IMG/VR virus record: IMGVR_UViG_3300035698_017437
Location: 62,001 to 126,000 of that record
Length of the DNA: 64,000 nucleotides
From: a virus
Direction: 5' to 3' (one strand)
Part shown: in pieces, positions 52,927 through 61,163 of the stretch
Layout of the letters: each line of letters opens with the position of its first letter
Numbering within the stretch: position 1 is the first letter of the stretch
Notes under the pieces: model-generated
Databases searched by the model: none
Told to the model about the DNA's origin: nothing
What the model saw: only the letters and a program-made list of their open reading frames with translations
Made by a program: the position numbers and the translations under genes

Positions 52927-53163
52927 ATGCTTAGAGAGAATTTAGAGCTTGGAAGCTGGAATGATTTACCCCATTATGCTGTAATTGGAGAGGCATCCAA
53001 TTTTTATATTTGGGTAAATGAAGATGGACAAGGAAGTTCATGTGAATGGTTGACAGGATCAACATCTTTTAGTAATTATCATTATCTAAACAGAATTTTC
53101 AAAAAAGATAAAAAAGGATTTATCTCCTTAGTGAAGATCATTCATAAAGAGAACATGAAATGA
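52927..53163 (+). CDS. unknown protein
   Basis: 78 residues, aromatic-rich with EWLTGSTSFSNYHYL in the middle and a basic C-terminus. First gene after the putative middle promoter; overlaps gp59 by ATGA. Function unknown. Confidence 0.55.
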   Translation: MLRENLELGSWNDLPHYAVIGEASNFYIWVNEDGQGSSCEWLTGSTSFSNYHYLNRIFKKDKKGFISLVKIIHKENMK

Positions 53164-53750
53164 AAACAATTACTGGATATCTTGTCTATAAAAATTTCTT
53201 TTCATTTAGACGACATTTCTCTGGATTATATGATCTGAAATTATATGGAATGAATCCTGTAAAATTACCTTTTGAGAAATATGAAAATTCCCATGAAAAA
53301 TGGATGTTTGATACAATAGCAAAGAGAATAAAAAAGTTGGATAAACTTCAAGAACTGTTAGTTGTATCCTTCAAAGAAAAAGATAGATCTGTATATGAAA
53401 TTGTAGACAATTTAGATTCCTTAGAGAAAGATGTTGGAATATGGAGAACTCAAGTTCAAGCTTCAGAATATAATTTCAGCCAAGAAATGAAAGAATTATT
53501 CTCAAGAGGAATAAAAATTCAGAAAGGTATTGCCGATATCCTACTTGAAGAATATCTGAACGGAAAAATAAACTTGAACACCTTCTGTATCTGTTACCAA
53601 GTATTTGGTTTTGATAGATTATTAGGTGAAGATAATTTCATTTGGGATAATGGCAGAGGAGAAAGAATCAAAGCATACATGAAATTGATATCCTTTGATG
53701 TATCTAAATATCAACTCATATCCAAGAATCTTCTGGAGTGTTCAAAATGA
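53160..53750 (+). CDS. 59: gp59-like replicative helicase loader
   Basis: 196 residues, nearly all helical, as T4 gp59 (217 residues). Matching features in order: start GYLVYKNFFSFRRHFSGLYDLKLY (vs. VYKLYLMIKQHMNGKYD), YENSHEKWMFDTIAKRIKKLDKLQELLVVSF, WRTQVQASEYNFSQEM, and C-terminal FIWDNGRGERIKAYMKLISFDVSKY. It would bring the gp41 helicase to gp32-covered forks. Gene 32 lies 2.6 kb downstream. Confidence 0.75.
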   Translation: MKTITGYLVYKNFFSFRRHFSGLYDLKLYGMNPVKLPFEKYENSHEKWMFDTIAKRIKKLDKLQELLVVSFKEKDRSVYEIVDNLDSLEKDVGIWRTQVQASEYNFSQEMKELFSRGIKIQKGIADILLEEYLNGKINLNTFCICYQVFGFDRLLGEDNFIWDNGRGERIKAYMKLISFDVSKYQLISKNLLECSK

Positions 53751-54184
53751 AAATGAAAACAGACTATGGACTTCTTGATGGATCAGAACAACAAATAAAA
53801 ACCCTCACCAAGCGACTAATGTTGAGTAATTGGTGGGGCAAAAAACAAGAAGATACCTTACCTAACCTGCTATTGGATTGTGTGAATCATGTTAGAGTGA
53901 AAATGTTATATTCTCCAAAAGATTTTCGTTTCCATATTATTCTAACGGACTCCGATAATATAAACTCTATACAAATGAATTTATATGGAAAGATTCGTTA
54001 TCCTAAAATCCCATCTTTCGTTTCTTTATCCAGAAAAACTATATATGTGAATATTGATAAGATCAATAGAAAAGTTTTATATCATGAAATTGGACATTTG
54101 ATGTTCAATGATCTGATAGACAATAAAAGGGTTGGTTCCTCTTTACATGAACATATAGCCCAGTTTTGTGAAAATAAATGTTGA
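53747..54184 (+). CDS. HExxH putative metalloprotein
   Basis: 145 residues from the coupled ATG at 53747. KVLYHEIGHLMFND contains HExxH; LHEHIAQFCENKC near the end may provide the third ligand. Beta-rich middle. A minimal metalloprotease domain, as at 22900 but not obviously homologous. Its stop merges into the next promoter (TGTTGACT). Confidence 0.58.
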   Translation: MKMKTDYGLLDGSEQQIKTLTKRLMLSNWWGKKQEDTLPNLLLDCVNHVRVKMLYSPKDFRFHIILTDSDNINSIQMNLYGKIRYPKIPSFVSLSRKTIYVNIDKINRKVLYHEIGHLMFNDLIDNKRVGSSLHEHIAQFCENKC

Positions 54185-54209
54185 CTTCTCGTTCCATACA
54201 TGTTATAAT
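54181..54209 (+). promoter_or_regulatory. early sigma70 promoter
   Basis: TTGACT 54181-54186, 17-bp spacer, extended -10 TATAAT 54204-54209. Flanks TTCTCGTTC and GAATGAGAA pair with one G-T. Confidence 0.88.
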
Positions 54210-54255
54210 AGTGTATACAGAATGAGAAATATCTAATTCAAAATGGAGATTCAAA

Positions 54256-54510
54256 ATGATTATAGATACCAAACTTGTTGCTTATTTCTACAATAAACAA
54301 TTGAACATCCCCTATACTGTTGAGCTAGATTTTGACCTCGATCTTGTTTATATTCATCCTTCCAAAGATACTTTCGGTATGTGGACTTACAACACAAAAG
54401 ATTTTCTTGATCTTTCTGGTGATATGTTATACCTTGATTATGGTCAAGAATGGTATGTTATGGGAATTCAGGATGTTATTACAGAAGTAAATGATCTCAT
54501 TACAGGATGA
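54256..54510 (+). CDS. unknown protein
   Basis: 84 residues, beta-sheet-rich, acidic, after the standard leader. No family recognised. 58 bases before rtcB and probably co-transcribed with it. Confidence 0.52.
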   Translation: MIIDTKLVAYFYNKQLNIPYTVELDFDLDLVYIHPSKDTFGMWTYNTKDFLDLSGDMLYLDYGQEWYVMGIQDVITEVNDLITG

Positions 54511-54567
54511 GATTAAAATTCTTGCTCTTGCTAGAGCTTTTAGGGCTAAAACAGGGAGGTGCTGTTG

Positions 54568-55710
54568 ATGGAAGTATTCAATAATGAAATAAAACCAATA
54601 AAATCTTGGGCAAAAGATCTTGAAAAGGGAGCTCTTGAGCAAGCTAAAAATTTAGCAAATCTTCCTTTTGTGTTCAAGCATGTTGCTATTATGCCAGATT
54701 CCCATCAAGGATATGGTGCTCCCATCGGAGCAGTAGTAGCAACCGAGAATGTAGTAGTTCCTAATATTTGTGGAGTGGATATCGGATGTGGGGTTCTAGC
54801 TTGTAAAACTCTCCTAAAAAATCCTTCTATGAAACGTATTATTGAATGGAAAAAAGAAATTCAAAATTCTATTCCATTGGGATTCAATTCTCATAAAGAA
54901 CCTCAAGAATTTTGGTATGACAATGATACATATGATTTTGATAATCTTCCAATTGTCTCAAGAGAAATGGAAAAGGCTTCCTACTCTTTAGGTTCGCTGG
55001 GATCAGGCAATCATTTTCTGGAATTACAAAAAGATGGAGAAGGTTACCTTTGGGTTATGATTCATTCTGGATCCAGAAATATTGGATATCAAGTAGCAAA
55101 ACATTACAATGATGTTGCGAAAGATTTGAATAAAAGATGGTTTTCTTCAGTACCTAAAGAACATGATTTGGCTTTCCTTCCTCTTGATACAGATCTTGGA
55201 AAAAGATATATGAAGGAAATGGAATATTGTGTTGATTATGCTTCTGTGAACAGAGAAAGGATGTTTAAGGTTATTATAAATATTCTTCAATGTTTTCATA
55301 ATGCTCCTATAAACATTGCCCATAATTATGCGGCATTAGAAAATCATTATGGAAAGAATGTTGTTGTTCATAGAAAAGGAGCTACAAGAGCATATAAGGA
55401 TCAATTAGGTGTTATTCCAGGATCTCAAGGAACATCTTCATTCATTGTTAGAGGATTAGGGAATAAAGAATCTTTTTCATCTTGTTCTCATGGAGCTGGA
55501 AGAAAATTGGGTCGTAAGGCTGCCATAAGAGAATTAGATGTAAAGGTAGAGCAAGAAAAAATGGAAGGTATTCTTCATTCTATAGTAGGAACTAAACAGC
55601 TTGATGAGGCACCTGGAGCCTATAAAGATATATATGAAGTTATGAAGAACCAAAAAGATTTAGTGGAAATTGTAACTGAACTAAAACCTCTTGCCGTGGT
55701 GAAAGGATGA
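54568..55710 (+). CDS. rtcB: RtcB RNA ligase
   Basis: 380 residues, start at 54568 for the GGGAGG spacing. RtcB joins RNA 2',3'-cyclic phosphate (or 3'-P) ends to 5'-OH using GTP and Mn2+. Seen: GVDIGCGV (metal Cys and Asp), LGSGNHFLEL (metal His), MIHSGSRNIG, the HNYA histidine, HRKGATRA, PGSQGTSSFIV and the guanylylation site SCSHGAGR. It repairs the ends made by tRNA-cleaving toxins and complements the Rnl5-type ligase, which handles the opposite end chemistry. Confidence 0.95.
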   Translation: MEVFNNEIKPIKSWAKDLEKGALEQAKNLANLPFVFKHVAIMPDSHQGYGAPIGAVVATENVVVPNICGVDIGCGVLACKTLLKNPSMKRIIEWKKEIQNSIPLGFNSHKEPQEFWYDNDTYDFDNLPIVSREMEKASYSLGSLGSGNHFLELQKDGEGYLWVMIHSGSRNIGYQVAKHYNDVAKDLNKRWFSSVPKEHDLAFLPLDTDLGKRYMKEMEYCVDYASVNRERMFKVIINILQCFHNAPINIAHNYAALENHYGKNVVVHRKGATRAYKDQLGVIPGSQGTSSFIVRGLGNKESFSSCSHGAGRKLGRKAAIRELDVKVEQEKMEGILHSIVGTKQLDEAPGAYKDIYEVMKNQKDLVEIVTELKPLAVVKG

Positions 55711-55931
55711 TATCTAAACTAAAGAAAATTTCAAATCTTATTTCTGAAGTAGATGATGAAGTATGGAAAGTATTTTTTGAATACCAAAAAGAAAGGGGAT
55801 TTTATTTTTCCGATCCTGAAAGATGGGTAATTGATGATGATATCATTACATTTATAGGAGAGGATGGATGTATGGGAGTTTATGCGTCTATGTCTGTAGA
55901 AATCCCTCTATCATACTTCAAGAAAAAATGA
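55707..55931 (+). CDS. unknown protein
   Basis: 74 residues, aromatic and acidic, coupled to rtcB by ATGA. No family recognised. Confidence 0.52.
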   Translation: MISKLKKISNLISEVDDEVWKVFFEYQKERGFYFSDPERWVIDDDIITFIGEDGCMGVYASMSVEIPLSYFKKK

Positions 55932-56179
55932 GAAACCTTCATAAAAATACAGGCAAACATAAAAAAGAGTTCAAATTAGGCAGATGGATGTTGTTTTATA
56001 ATAGAGCAGAGGATCCATCTGTAAAATGGTATAAACGTCTTTGGTCTACAGATAAAGAAAATACACGATCTAATCATTTATTTTCTATAGATAATATAGA
56101 AAGTAAGGAATATGATAATAAAGCTTTTGTTATCTATATGGGACCATTTCAAGTTTACATAGGGAGAATAAAAAAATAA
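55928..56179 (+). CDS. unknown basic protein
   Basis: 83 residues from the ATGA-coupled start. Basic N-terminus, beta-rich middle (RWMLFYNRAEDPSVKWYKRLW). Function unknown. Confidence 0.5.
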   Translation: MRNLHKNTGKHKKEFKLGRWMLFYNRAEDPSVKWYKRLWSTDKENTRSNHLFSIDNIESKEYDNKAFVIYMGPFQVYIGRIKK

Positions 56180-56195
56180 AGAGAAAACATTTCTC

Positions 56196-56224
56196 TTGAC
56201 AATCATCTATAAATATACTATATT
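56196..56224 (+). promoter_or_regulatory. sigma70 promoter of gene 32 with overlapping late box
   Basis: TTGACA 56196-56201, 17-bp spacer, TATATT 56219-56224. An exact TATAAATA late box occupies 56208-56215 inside the spacer. Gene 32 in T4 is likewise read from promoters of several classes. Confidence 0.7.
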
Positions 56225-56269
56225 AAGGTAACGACTGAAACCACTAAAAAGAGAGAGGATCTTATGTAA

Positions 56270-56362
56270 TCTGTCCCTAAAGAGGACATACACCACGAAT
56301 AGGCAAATCGTATAAAATCGCCTCAAATAGAATAAAAAAATAAAAATAAAAAGGAAATAAAT
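56270..56362 (+). promoter_or_regulatory. gene 32 leader, candidate autoregulatory site
   Basis: Long untranslated leader. AGGC (near 56299) can pair with GCCT (near 56321), and GAGG upstream with the overlapping CCTC, so alternative or pseudoknotted pairing is possible; about 30 unstructured A/T-rich bases (AATAAAAAAATAAAAATAAA) lead to the start. T4 gp32 represses its own mRNA by binding such a pseudoknot plus A/U-rich operator. Confidence 0.45.
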
Positions 56363-57292
56363 ATGGTAGATTTCGCCGCATTATCAACTTCTAAAAGTGC
56401 TTCTAAATTTCAAAATCTAATCAATGCCGCAAAACGGTCTTCTTTGGGAAAAGAAAAGAAAGATTATTCTGATTCAGATTCTTGGTATCCTGAACGGGAT
56501 AACGAGGGAAATGGTCAGGCTATTATCCGCTTTCTTCCTGGACTTGAATCTGAAGGAACTCCAATCTTTGTTGAACTTTATTCTCATGGATTTGAAGGAT
56601 CTGGTGGTAAATGGATGGTAGAGAATTGTCCTACTACTATTGATAAGGATTGTCCTGTTTGTGATGCTAATAGAAAGATTGTGAAACAATATGATAGTTG
56701 GCAATCAACTCCAAAAGAGAAACAAAAGATTTGTCAAAGACGTAAACGTAAACAAGCATATCATTGTAATATTCTAATTATCTCTGATAAAGCTAATCCA
56801 GAGAATAATGGTAGAGTATGTAAATTCCGTTTTGGTAAAACAATTATGGATATGATTATGGGTAAACTCGCACCTGAATTTGATGATATTGAACCTATTA
56901 ATGTTTTTGATTATATTGATGGAGCGAACTTCAGAATGGTAGTTGGCAAAGATGATGGTTGGGTTTCATATAAAAAATCCACTTTTGATTCGGTTTCTCC
57001 TCTTGACAAAAAAACGATCAAGACTTGTGAAGAGTCTCAATTCCATATTCTTCCCCTAGTTGGAGAGGATCAATTCAAATCTGTTGAAGATCTCCAAAAA
57101 CGATTTGATGAAGTTGAGAATGAGGATAATTCTAGAGGTTCTGCTGAGGATTACTCTAAAGAAACTGAAAGTCCTCAAGAGAAGATGAAAAAAACTTCTG
57201 AAAAGAAATCTCCCAAAAAAGAAAAAGTAGTGGAGGAATCTGATGAATCAGTTGATTCATGGCTGAAAAGTCTAGCTGATTCAGAAGCCTAA
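56363..57292 (+). CDS. 32: gp32 single-stranded DNA-binding protein
   Basis: 309 residues, same size as T4 gp32 (301). N-terminal basic patch for cooperative self-binding (about 1-22), OB-fold core with a zinc site formed by His in LYSHGF and Cys in CPTTIDKDCPVC, then an acidic, flexible C-terminal tail with terminal SWLKSLADSE that recruits other replication proteins. Binds ssDNA in replication, recombination and repair and controls its own translation. A bidirectional terminator follows. Confidence 0.95.
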   Translation: MVDFAALSTSKSASKFQNLINAAKRSSLGKEKKDYSDSDSWYPERDNEGNGQAIIRFLPGLESEGTPIFVELYSHGFEGSGGKWMVENCPTTIDKDCPVCDANRKIVKQYDSWQSTPKEKQKICQRRKRKQAYHCNILIISDKANPENNGRVCKFRFGKTIMDMIMGKLAPEFDDIEPINVFDYIDGANFRMVVGKDDGWVSYKKSTFDSVSPLDKKTIKTCEESQFHILPLVGEDQFKSVEDLQKRFDEVENEDNSRGSAEDYSKETESPQEKMKKTSEKKSPKKEKVVEESDESVDSWLKSLADSEA

Positions 57293-57293
57293 A

Positions 57294-57337
57294 TAAAAAA
57301 GCTCTTACTGATTTCTTTCTCGGTAAGAGCTTTTTTT
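57294..57337. terminator. bidirectional terminator between convergent operons
   Basis: Stem 57301-57310 with 57321-57330 (one G-T pair), A-run before and T-run after. Serves gene 32 on + and the tape-measure gene on -. Confidence 0.93.
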
Positions 57338-57339
57338 AT

Positions 57340-59754
57340 CTAAAAGTTTCCTTGAGTTACTGCTAATACTCCAATATCAAAATTTCTTGATTCTAAAGGA
57401 GTATTCACCTGAGAACTATTACTAACATTTGTACTAGATGAATTGTTATTATTAGTTATTATGGGTTGAATATTTTGAGATATTTCTTTAGATTCTTTTT
57501 TATCAAATTCTTTCTTTTTATTTTCTAAAGAAGTTCCAACTATTTCTCTTGCGGTCGCTAAGGGATTTTCATATTTCAAGGTAGAGTTTTCTCTTCCCTC
57601 AAAAGCTGTAGGTTTATGTGAAGAAATAGTTTCATATTCTAGTAAAGATCCCTTGCCTCTATTATCATTCAAAATATCCTTTTCGCTCAACTGGATAGGT
57701 TGTATATTTTTCTGTTTTTCCTTTTTACCTATTCCCAATTTATCCTTCAACCAACCTCTAGCTTCATCAAAAGGTATCATGTTTGTGACTGATTCCAACA
57801 CAGAACCCATCATTTCTTTCAAATCAATATCGGGAAGAAAAGTATCTCCTATCATATTCTTGACAAAATCATATATTCTTTGAAATGCTCCTGTAATAAA
57901 AGTCAATGGATTGTTTTCTAAAATTGTTGATAAAGCTTTATCTATATCTCCAGTGAATAATTCCTTTATCGCAATGAAAGGCGCTTTCACTAAATTGAAT
58001 ATACTTTCTATATTTTCACCCAACATAGAGAAGAATATGTCTATTGAACCCATTATTTTAGAAGCGAAACCTCCCTCAATTTGAGTACCGAATAGTCCAA
58101 GAATTTTATCTACTACCCAACCGAATAATTTTATAGGCAATTCAAAGAATCCTTTCAATACTTCTGATAATCCTGCCATTGTTTTTTCTAATATAGATCC
58201 CTCTGATGCTTGGTATCCTTTAACAAAATCATAAATTCCCATAAGAATAGATATTGGCCATCCGAGACCTTTTAGAGCAAACTTGAAAGCTCCTGCGAAT
58301 TTGCCAATAAGGGGAATAGCTTTCTTCATCATTTCACCAATTCCTTTCATATTACCAAAGAATTTGATTATAGGTTCAAAAAACTTTCCAACTTTTCCAG
58401 AAACATATAAGAAACCCTCTTTTACTTTATCAAAAAAGGCAAACATCGGAGCAAAAGATTTTTGGATAAGTTTTACTCTATTCCCGATGAATTTACCAAA
58501 TGATATAAGAACTTCAAAAGGTTTGATGAAATATGCTATAGCACTACCAATTACTGCTCCTAAAGTTATTGCCGCTCCTGTTAGGACTGCTCCTATGTTT
58601 ATAAAGATATTATCCCAGAAACTTGATTCAACCTCTGGAGCTTCTAAATTCAAATCTAAATTTTCTAGAGCTTCTAGTTGTTTTTCTTGAAATTGAATTT
58701 GTTCCCTATATTTCTCTTCTTGAGAAACTTTATCCATTTTATCGGATACTGTTTGCTGTTCAAGACTAGATAATATATTGGAAAGTATTTCATTGCCCGA
58801 ATTATCTGATTCATCTTCAGGACCACTCTCTAGAGCTTTTATGATATCTGTACGAAGAATATCCAAACCTTCCTCTGTAGCCATTGCTTGAAAGAGTTTC
58901 AATGCTTCTGGATCTGTTTCATTTTGTATAGCAGAATCAATTTCTTTTTTCACCTCTTCCATGGCAACATCTAAGGATCCATCTTTATTTCCTGCTATAT
59001 CTTCCAAAGCATCTTTTGCTTGTTTTTCTGCTTCTTGTTTTATTTCTTTATTTGCTTCCTCTAAGGCTTTTTGAGATTCTGTTACTTTTTCTAATTGTTC
59101 ATTATATGATGCCAAGGCAGCTGATTCAGTTTCTTCTTTTGATTTATTTTTTTCTTCTTTACGACTTCTCATGAAATCGCCTATAGCTCCACCAGCAAAC
59201 ATAGCAAGAGGAGAATCACCTAGAACACCAGCTAATATGCCGCCAATATCTGGCATATTATTACTAACAGCACTCCCAATCATTTTAGCGTTTGATAATC
59301 TATTTGATTTATCAAAATTTATTTGTTCTTTTACTAAGGATTCCTGTCTTTTCAAGGATTGTAATTGATCTGAGGTAAGATCTCCTGAATCATCAATTGA
59401 ATCTATAACTTCTGACAATTTCTTTTCTTGAATTTTGAGAGAGAATCTTGAAGATGTGTCGCTTACTTCTTTGAAAACTGAACCAATCCTTTCAGATAAT
59501 CTATCAAAGGTTTTGCTCTGAAGAGATTCATCACCTCTCTCGGCATCTAATCCAGTTTTAGAAGTAAAATTTTGTTGTTGATTATTATTGTTTGTCTTTT
59601 TCCAAGATTTCAGGAATGAGGATAGACCACCATCTTTCATAGAATCAACAGATTTATTATAAACTCGTTCTACGTTTCTCCTATCATTTTCTACATTGGC
59701 CTCTAAACGGGCTAATCTAATATCATTCATTCTTGATTTATTTTCTTGGTCCAT
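57340..59754 (-). CDS. tail tape-measure / hub protein (gp29-like)
   Basis: About 804 residues, last gene of the reverse operon. N-terminal and middle regions are long charged helices (coiled coil, about 1-350), followed by hydrophobic stretches (about 390-425 and 490-570: AVLTGAAITLGAVIGSAIAYFI) and amphipathic helices, typical of tape measures that fill the tail tube and later insert into the host membrane. It directly follows the gp26/frameshift-partner pair, which in phages acts as tape-measure chaperone. Start at 59754 preferred: AGGA is six bases ahead. No obvious lysozyme domain. Confidence 0.72.
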   Translation of the reverse strand: MDQENKSRMNDIRLARLEANVENDRRNVERVYNKSVDSMKDGGLSSFLKSWKKTNNNNQQQNFTSKTGLDAERGDESLQSKTFDRLSERIGSVFKEVSDTSSRFSLKIQEKKLSEVIDSIDDSGDLTSDQLQSLKRQESLVKEQINFDKSNRLSNAKMIGSAVSNNMPDIGGILAGVLGDSPLAMFAGGAIGDFMRSRKEEKNKSKEETESAALASYNEQLEKVTESQKALEEANKEIKQEAEKQAKDALEDIAGNKDGSLDVAMEEVKKEIDSAIQNETDPEALKLFQAMATEEGLDILRTDIIKALESGPEDESDNSGNEILSNILSSLEQQTVSDKMDKVSQEEKYREQIQFQEKQLEALENLDLNLEAPEVESSFWDNIFINIGAVLTGAAITLGAVIGSAIAYFIKPFEVLISFGKFIGNRVKLIQKSFAPMFAFFDKVKEGFLYVSGKVGKFFEPIIKFFGNMKGIGEMMKKAIPLIGKFAGAFKFALKGLGWPISILMGIYDFVKGYQASEGSILEKTMAGLSEVLKGFFELPIKLFGWVVDKILGLFGTQIEGGFASKIMGSIDIFFSMLGENIESIFNLVKAPFIAIKELFTGDIDKALSTILENNPLTFITGAFQRIYDFVKNMIGDTFLPDIDLKEMMGSVLESVTNMIPFDEARGWLKDKLGIGKKEKQKNIQPIQLSEKDILNDNRGKGSLLEYETISSHKPTAFEGRENSTLKYENPLATAREIVGTSLENKKKEFDKKESKEISQNIQPIITNNNNSSSTNVSNSSQVNTPLESRNFDIGVLAVTQGNF

Positions 59755-59794
59755 CTTCATTCCTTATTATATTTTGTAATGCTCTTTCACATCT

Positions 59795-59950
59795 TCACTT
59801 ATCTTTATTGATTTTCTGGACAAGCAAAGCTATGTAAATCTCCCTTTCCCACGGCATCATCAACTCTATTTCTGTCAAAGACCAATTAAAGTTTTCCATC
59901 AAACTAAAATTGGTCTTATAAACAGCTAAAAGAGAACTGTGGGAGGTCAT
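59795..59950 (-). CDS. -1 frameshift partner of gp26 (tail assembly chaperone extension)
   Basis: 51 codons from an ATG overlapping the gp26 stop (TAATG). LTEIELMMPWEREIYIALLVQKIN is a pattern I associate with the second open frame of tail assembly chaperones in front of tape-measure genes. The frame lies -1 relative to gp26 and is entered at a perfect slippery heptamer T TTT TTC. It can thus be made as a gp26 extension and possibly as a free short protein. Confidence 0.7.
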   Translation of the reverse strand: MTSHSSLLAVYKTNFSLMENFNWSLTEIELMMPWEREIYIALLVQKINKDK

Positions 59951-60651
59951 TAGGCGAAAAAATCGCTAAGACCCTTAAACTCATGTTTGACTATAAATCC
60001 ACAATGAGAACATTTTTCGTTGATATTATAGGACATTCTTGGCATTGTATCAAAAAACTCTTTTACTTTTGAAAATTGTCCTGAAGTCATAGAATCCAAA
60101 AACTCTCCTATTTCTTCTTTTGATAAATCTGAAGAATTGTATATAACATCACCAATCATAACAGAATCAACCATTGATACTACAAGAGCAAACATTTTTT
60201 CTGGATCTTCAGAATCTTCCATGACACTTTCAAGAGTAGGATAATTCATAGTAATAATAACATCCTCAGATATAGCAATATTCTTTGAATGTTTTTTATC
60301 TTTCTTGATCTTCACTTTCTCAAGGTCAATCTCAATCTCAATTTTCTTTTTACATTCAGGACATGAAAAATTGATTTCTACAACTTCGCCTACAGAAGCT
60401 CCCCTTAATTTTATAAATAAAAACTCAATATCAAATGTAGCTAACTTTTCAACGTCTAATACTTCAAACGAGCAAGCAAAAATAATATCTTTCATTGCTA
60501 AAACTACATCTTCGGGATTTTTAGATTCTTTAGCTGCCAGAAGAATTTTTTCTTCTTTGACTAAAAAGGGCCTCATTTTAACTTTTTTATTTGTTGATGG
60601 TACAGTAACCGTAAATGATGGCACAGCTAACTTGGGTAGAACTGATTCCAT
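59950..60651 (-). CDS. 26: gp26-like baseplate hub / tail assembly protein
   Basis: 233 residues of the T4_baseplate (gp26) family. N-terminal beta-hairpin PSFTVTVPSTNKKVKMRPFLVKEEKILLAAKES, then FSCPECKKKIEIEIDL and C-terminal KCSHCGFIVKHEFKGLSDFF: two CxxC pairs that likely hold a zinc. Needed for hub assembly; its position just before the tape measure and the slippery sequence at its end suit a tape-measure chaperone. Ribosome site GAGAGG. Confidence 0.85.
   Translation of the reverse strand: MESVLPKLAVPSFTVTVPSTNKKVKMRPFLVKEEKILLAAKESKNPEDVVLAMKDIIFACSFEVLDVEKLATFDIEFLFIKLRGASVGEVVEINFSCPECKKKIEIEIDLEKVKIKKDKKHSKNIAISEDVIITMNYPTLESVMEDSEDPEKMFALVVSMVDSVMIGDVIYNSSDLSKEEIGEFLDSMTSGQFSKVKEFFDTMPRMSYNINEKCSHCGFIVKHEFKGLSDFFA
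59956..59962 (-). promoter_or_regulatory. -1 ribosomal frameshift site T TTT TTC
   Basis: Canonical X XXY YYZ heptamer in the gp26 frame (GAT TTT TTC GCC TAA), two codons before the stop. A 10-bp hairpin (59878-59887 with 59908-59917) lies about 40 bases downstream, farther than usual for a stimulator. Confidence 0.78.
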
Positions 60652-60665
60652 AATAATCCTCTCTT

Positions 60666-61163
60666 TTATTCTTTGTGATGGAAAAACATGGAAACTGTTA
60701 CTTGAGCTATTTCCTCTGCCTCTCCGCTATATGATACTGGACTTACATTCATTGGAAAACAATCAACTAATTTCACCCCTTTCCTTTCCTTTCCATTTTG
60801 ATCAAATCCTCTTATAATCATTTGACCTACTATTTCTTCATAATATCTAACATATCCATCATTTGTCAGAACAAAATCTAACCAATCCATGAAATATTGA
60901 TATTCTGTTAGATCTACCGAACAATGGAAGGTCATATTTACCTCACCATAATTCACTCCTGTGGGAATATTCAAATGATGTCCTGCTCCCTCAAAGAATG
61001 GAGCGGTATCAACAGAAGCAGAAGGAAATTCTACACTTGAACAATTCATTCTAGTATTAACATCCGCATTACCTAATGGTGATGAGATAATCACACCATA
61101 TTTATTAGGATTCAATAAACTTTTCTTTTTTATTATACTCATATACTGAGATATAGAATTCAT
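60666..61163 (-). CDS. tail-tube-fold protein (gp19/gp54-like)
   Basis: 165 residues from the ATG coupled to the upstream stop (61163). Pattern of the T4 gp19 tube fold: early CSSVEFPSASVDT, IPTGVNYGEVNMTFHCSVDLTEYQYFMDWLDFVL, GVKLVDCFPMNVSPVSYSGEAEEIAQVTVSMFF. In this operon position it is more likely the tube initiator (gp54-like) or a tube-like hub ring than the main tube protein. Starts with a hydrophilic 15-residue arm. Confidence 0.68.
   Translation of the reverse strand: MNSISQYMSIIKKKSLLNPNKYGVIISSPLGNADVNTRMNCSSVEFPSASVDTAPFFEGAGHHLNIPTGVNYGEVNMTFHCSVDLTEYQYFMDWLDFVLTNDGYVRYYEEIVGQMIIRGFDQNGKERKGVKLVDCFPMNVSPVSYSGEAEEIAQVTVSMFFHHKE

Noticed and set aside
58283-58690. Forward frames inside the tape-measure gene
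   Set aside because: Shadows of a large reverse gene with clear coiled-coil and hydrophobic organisation.
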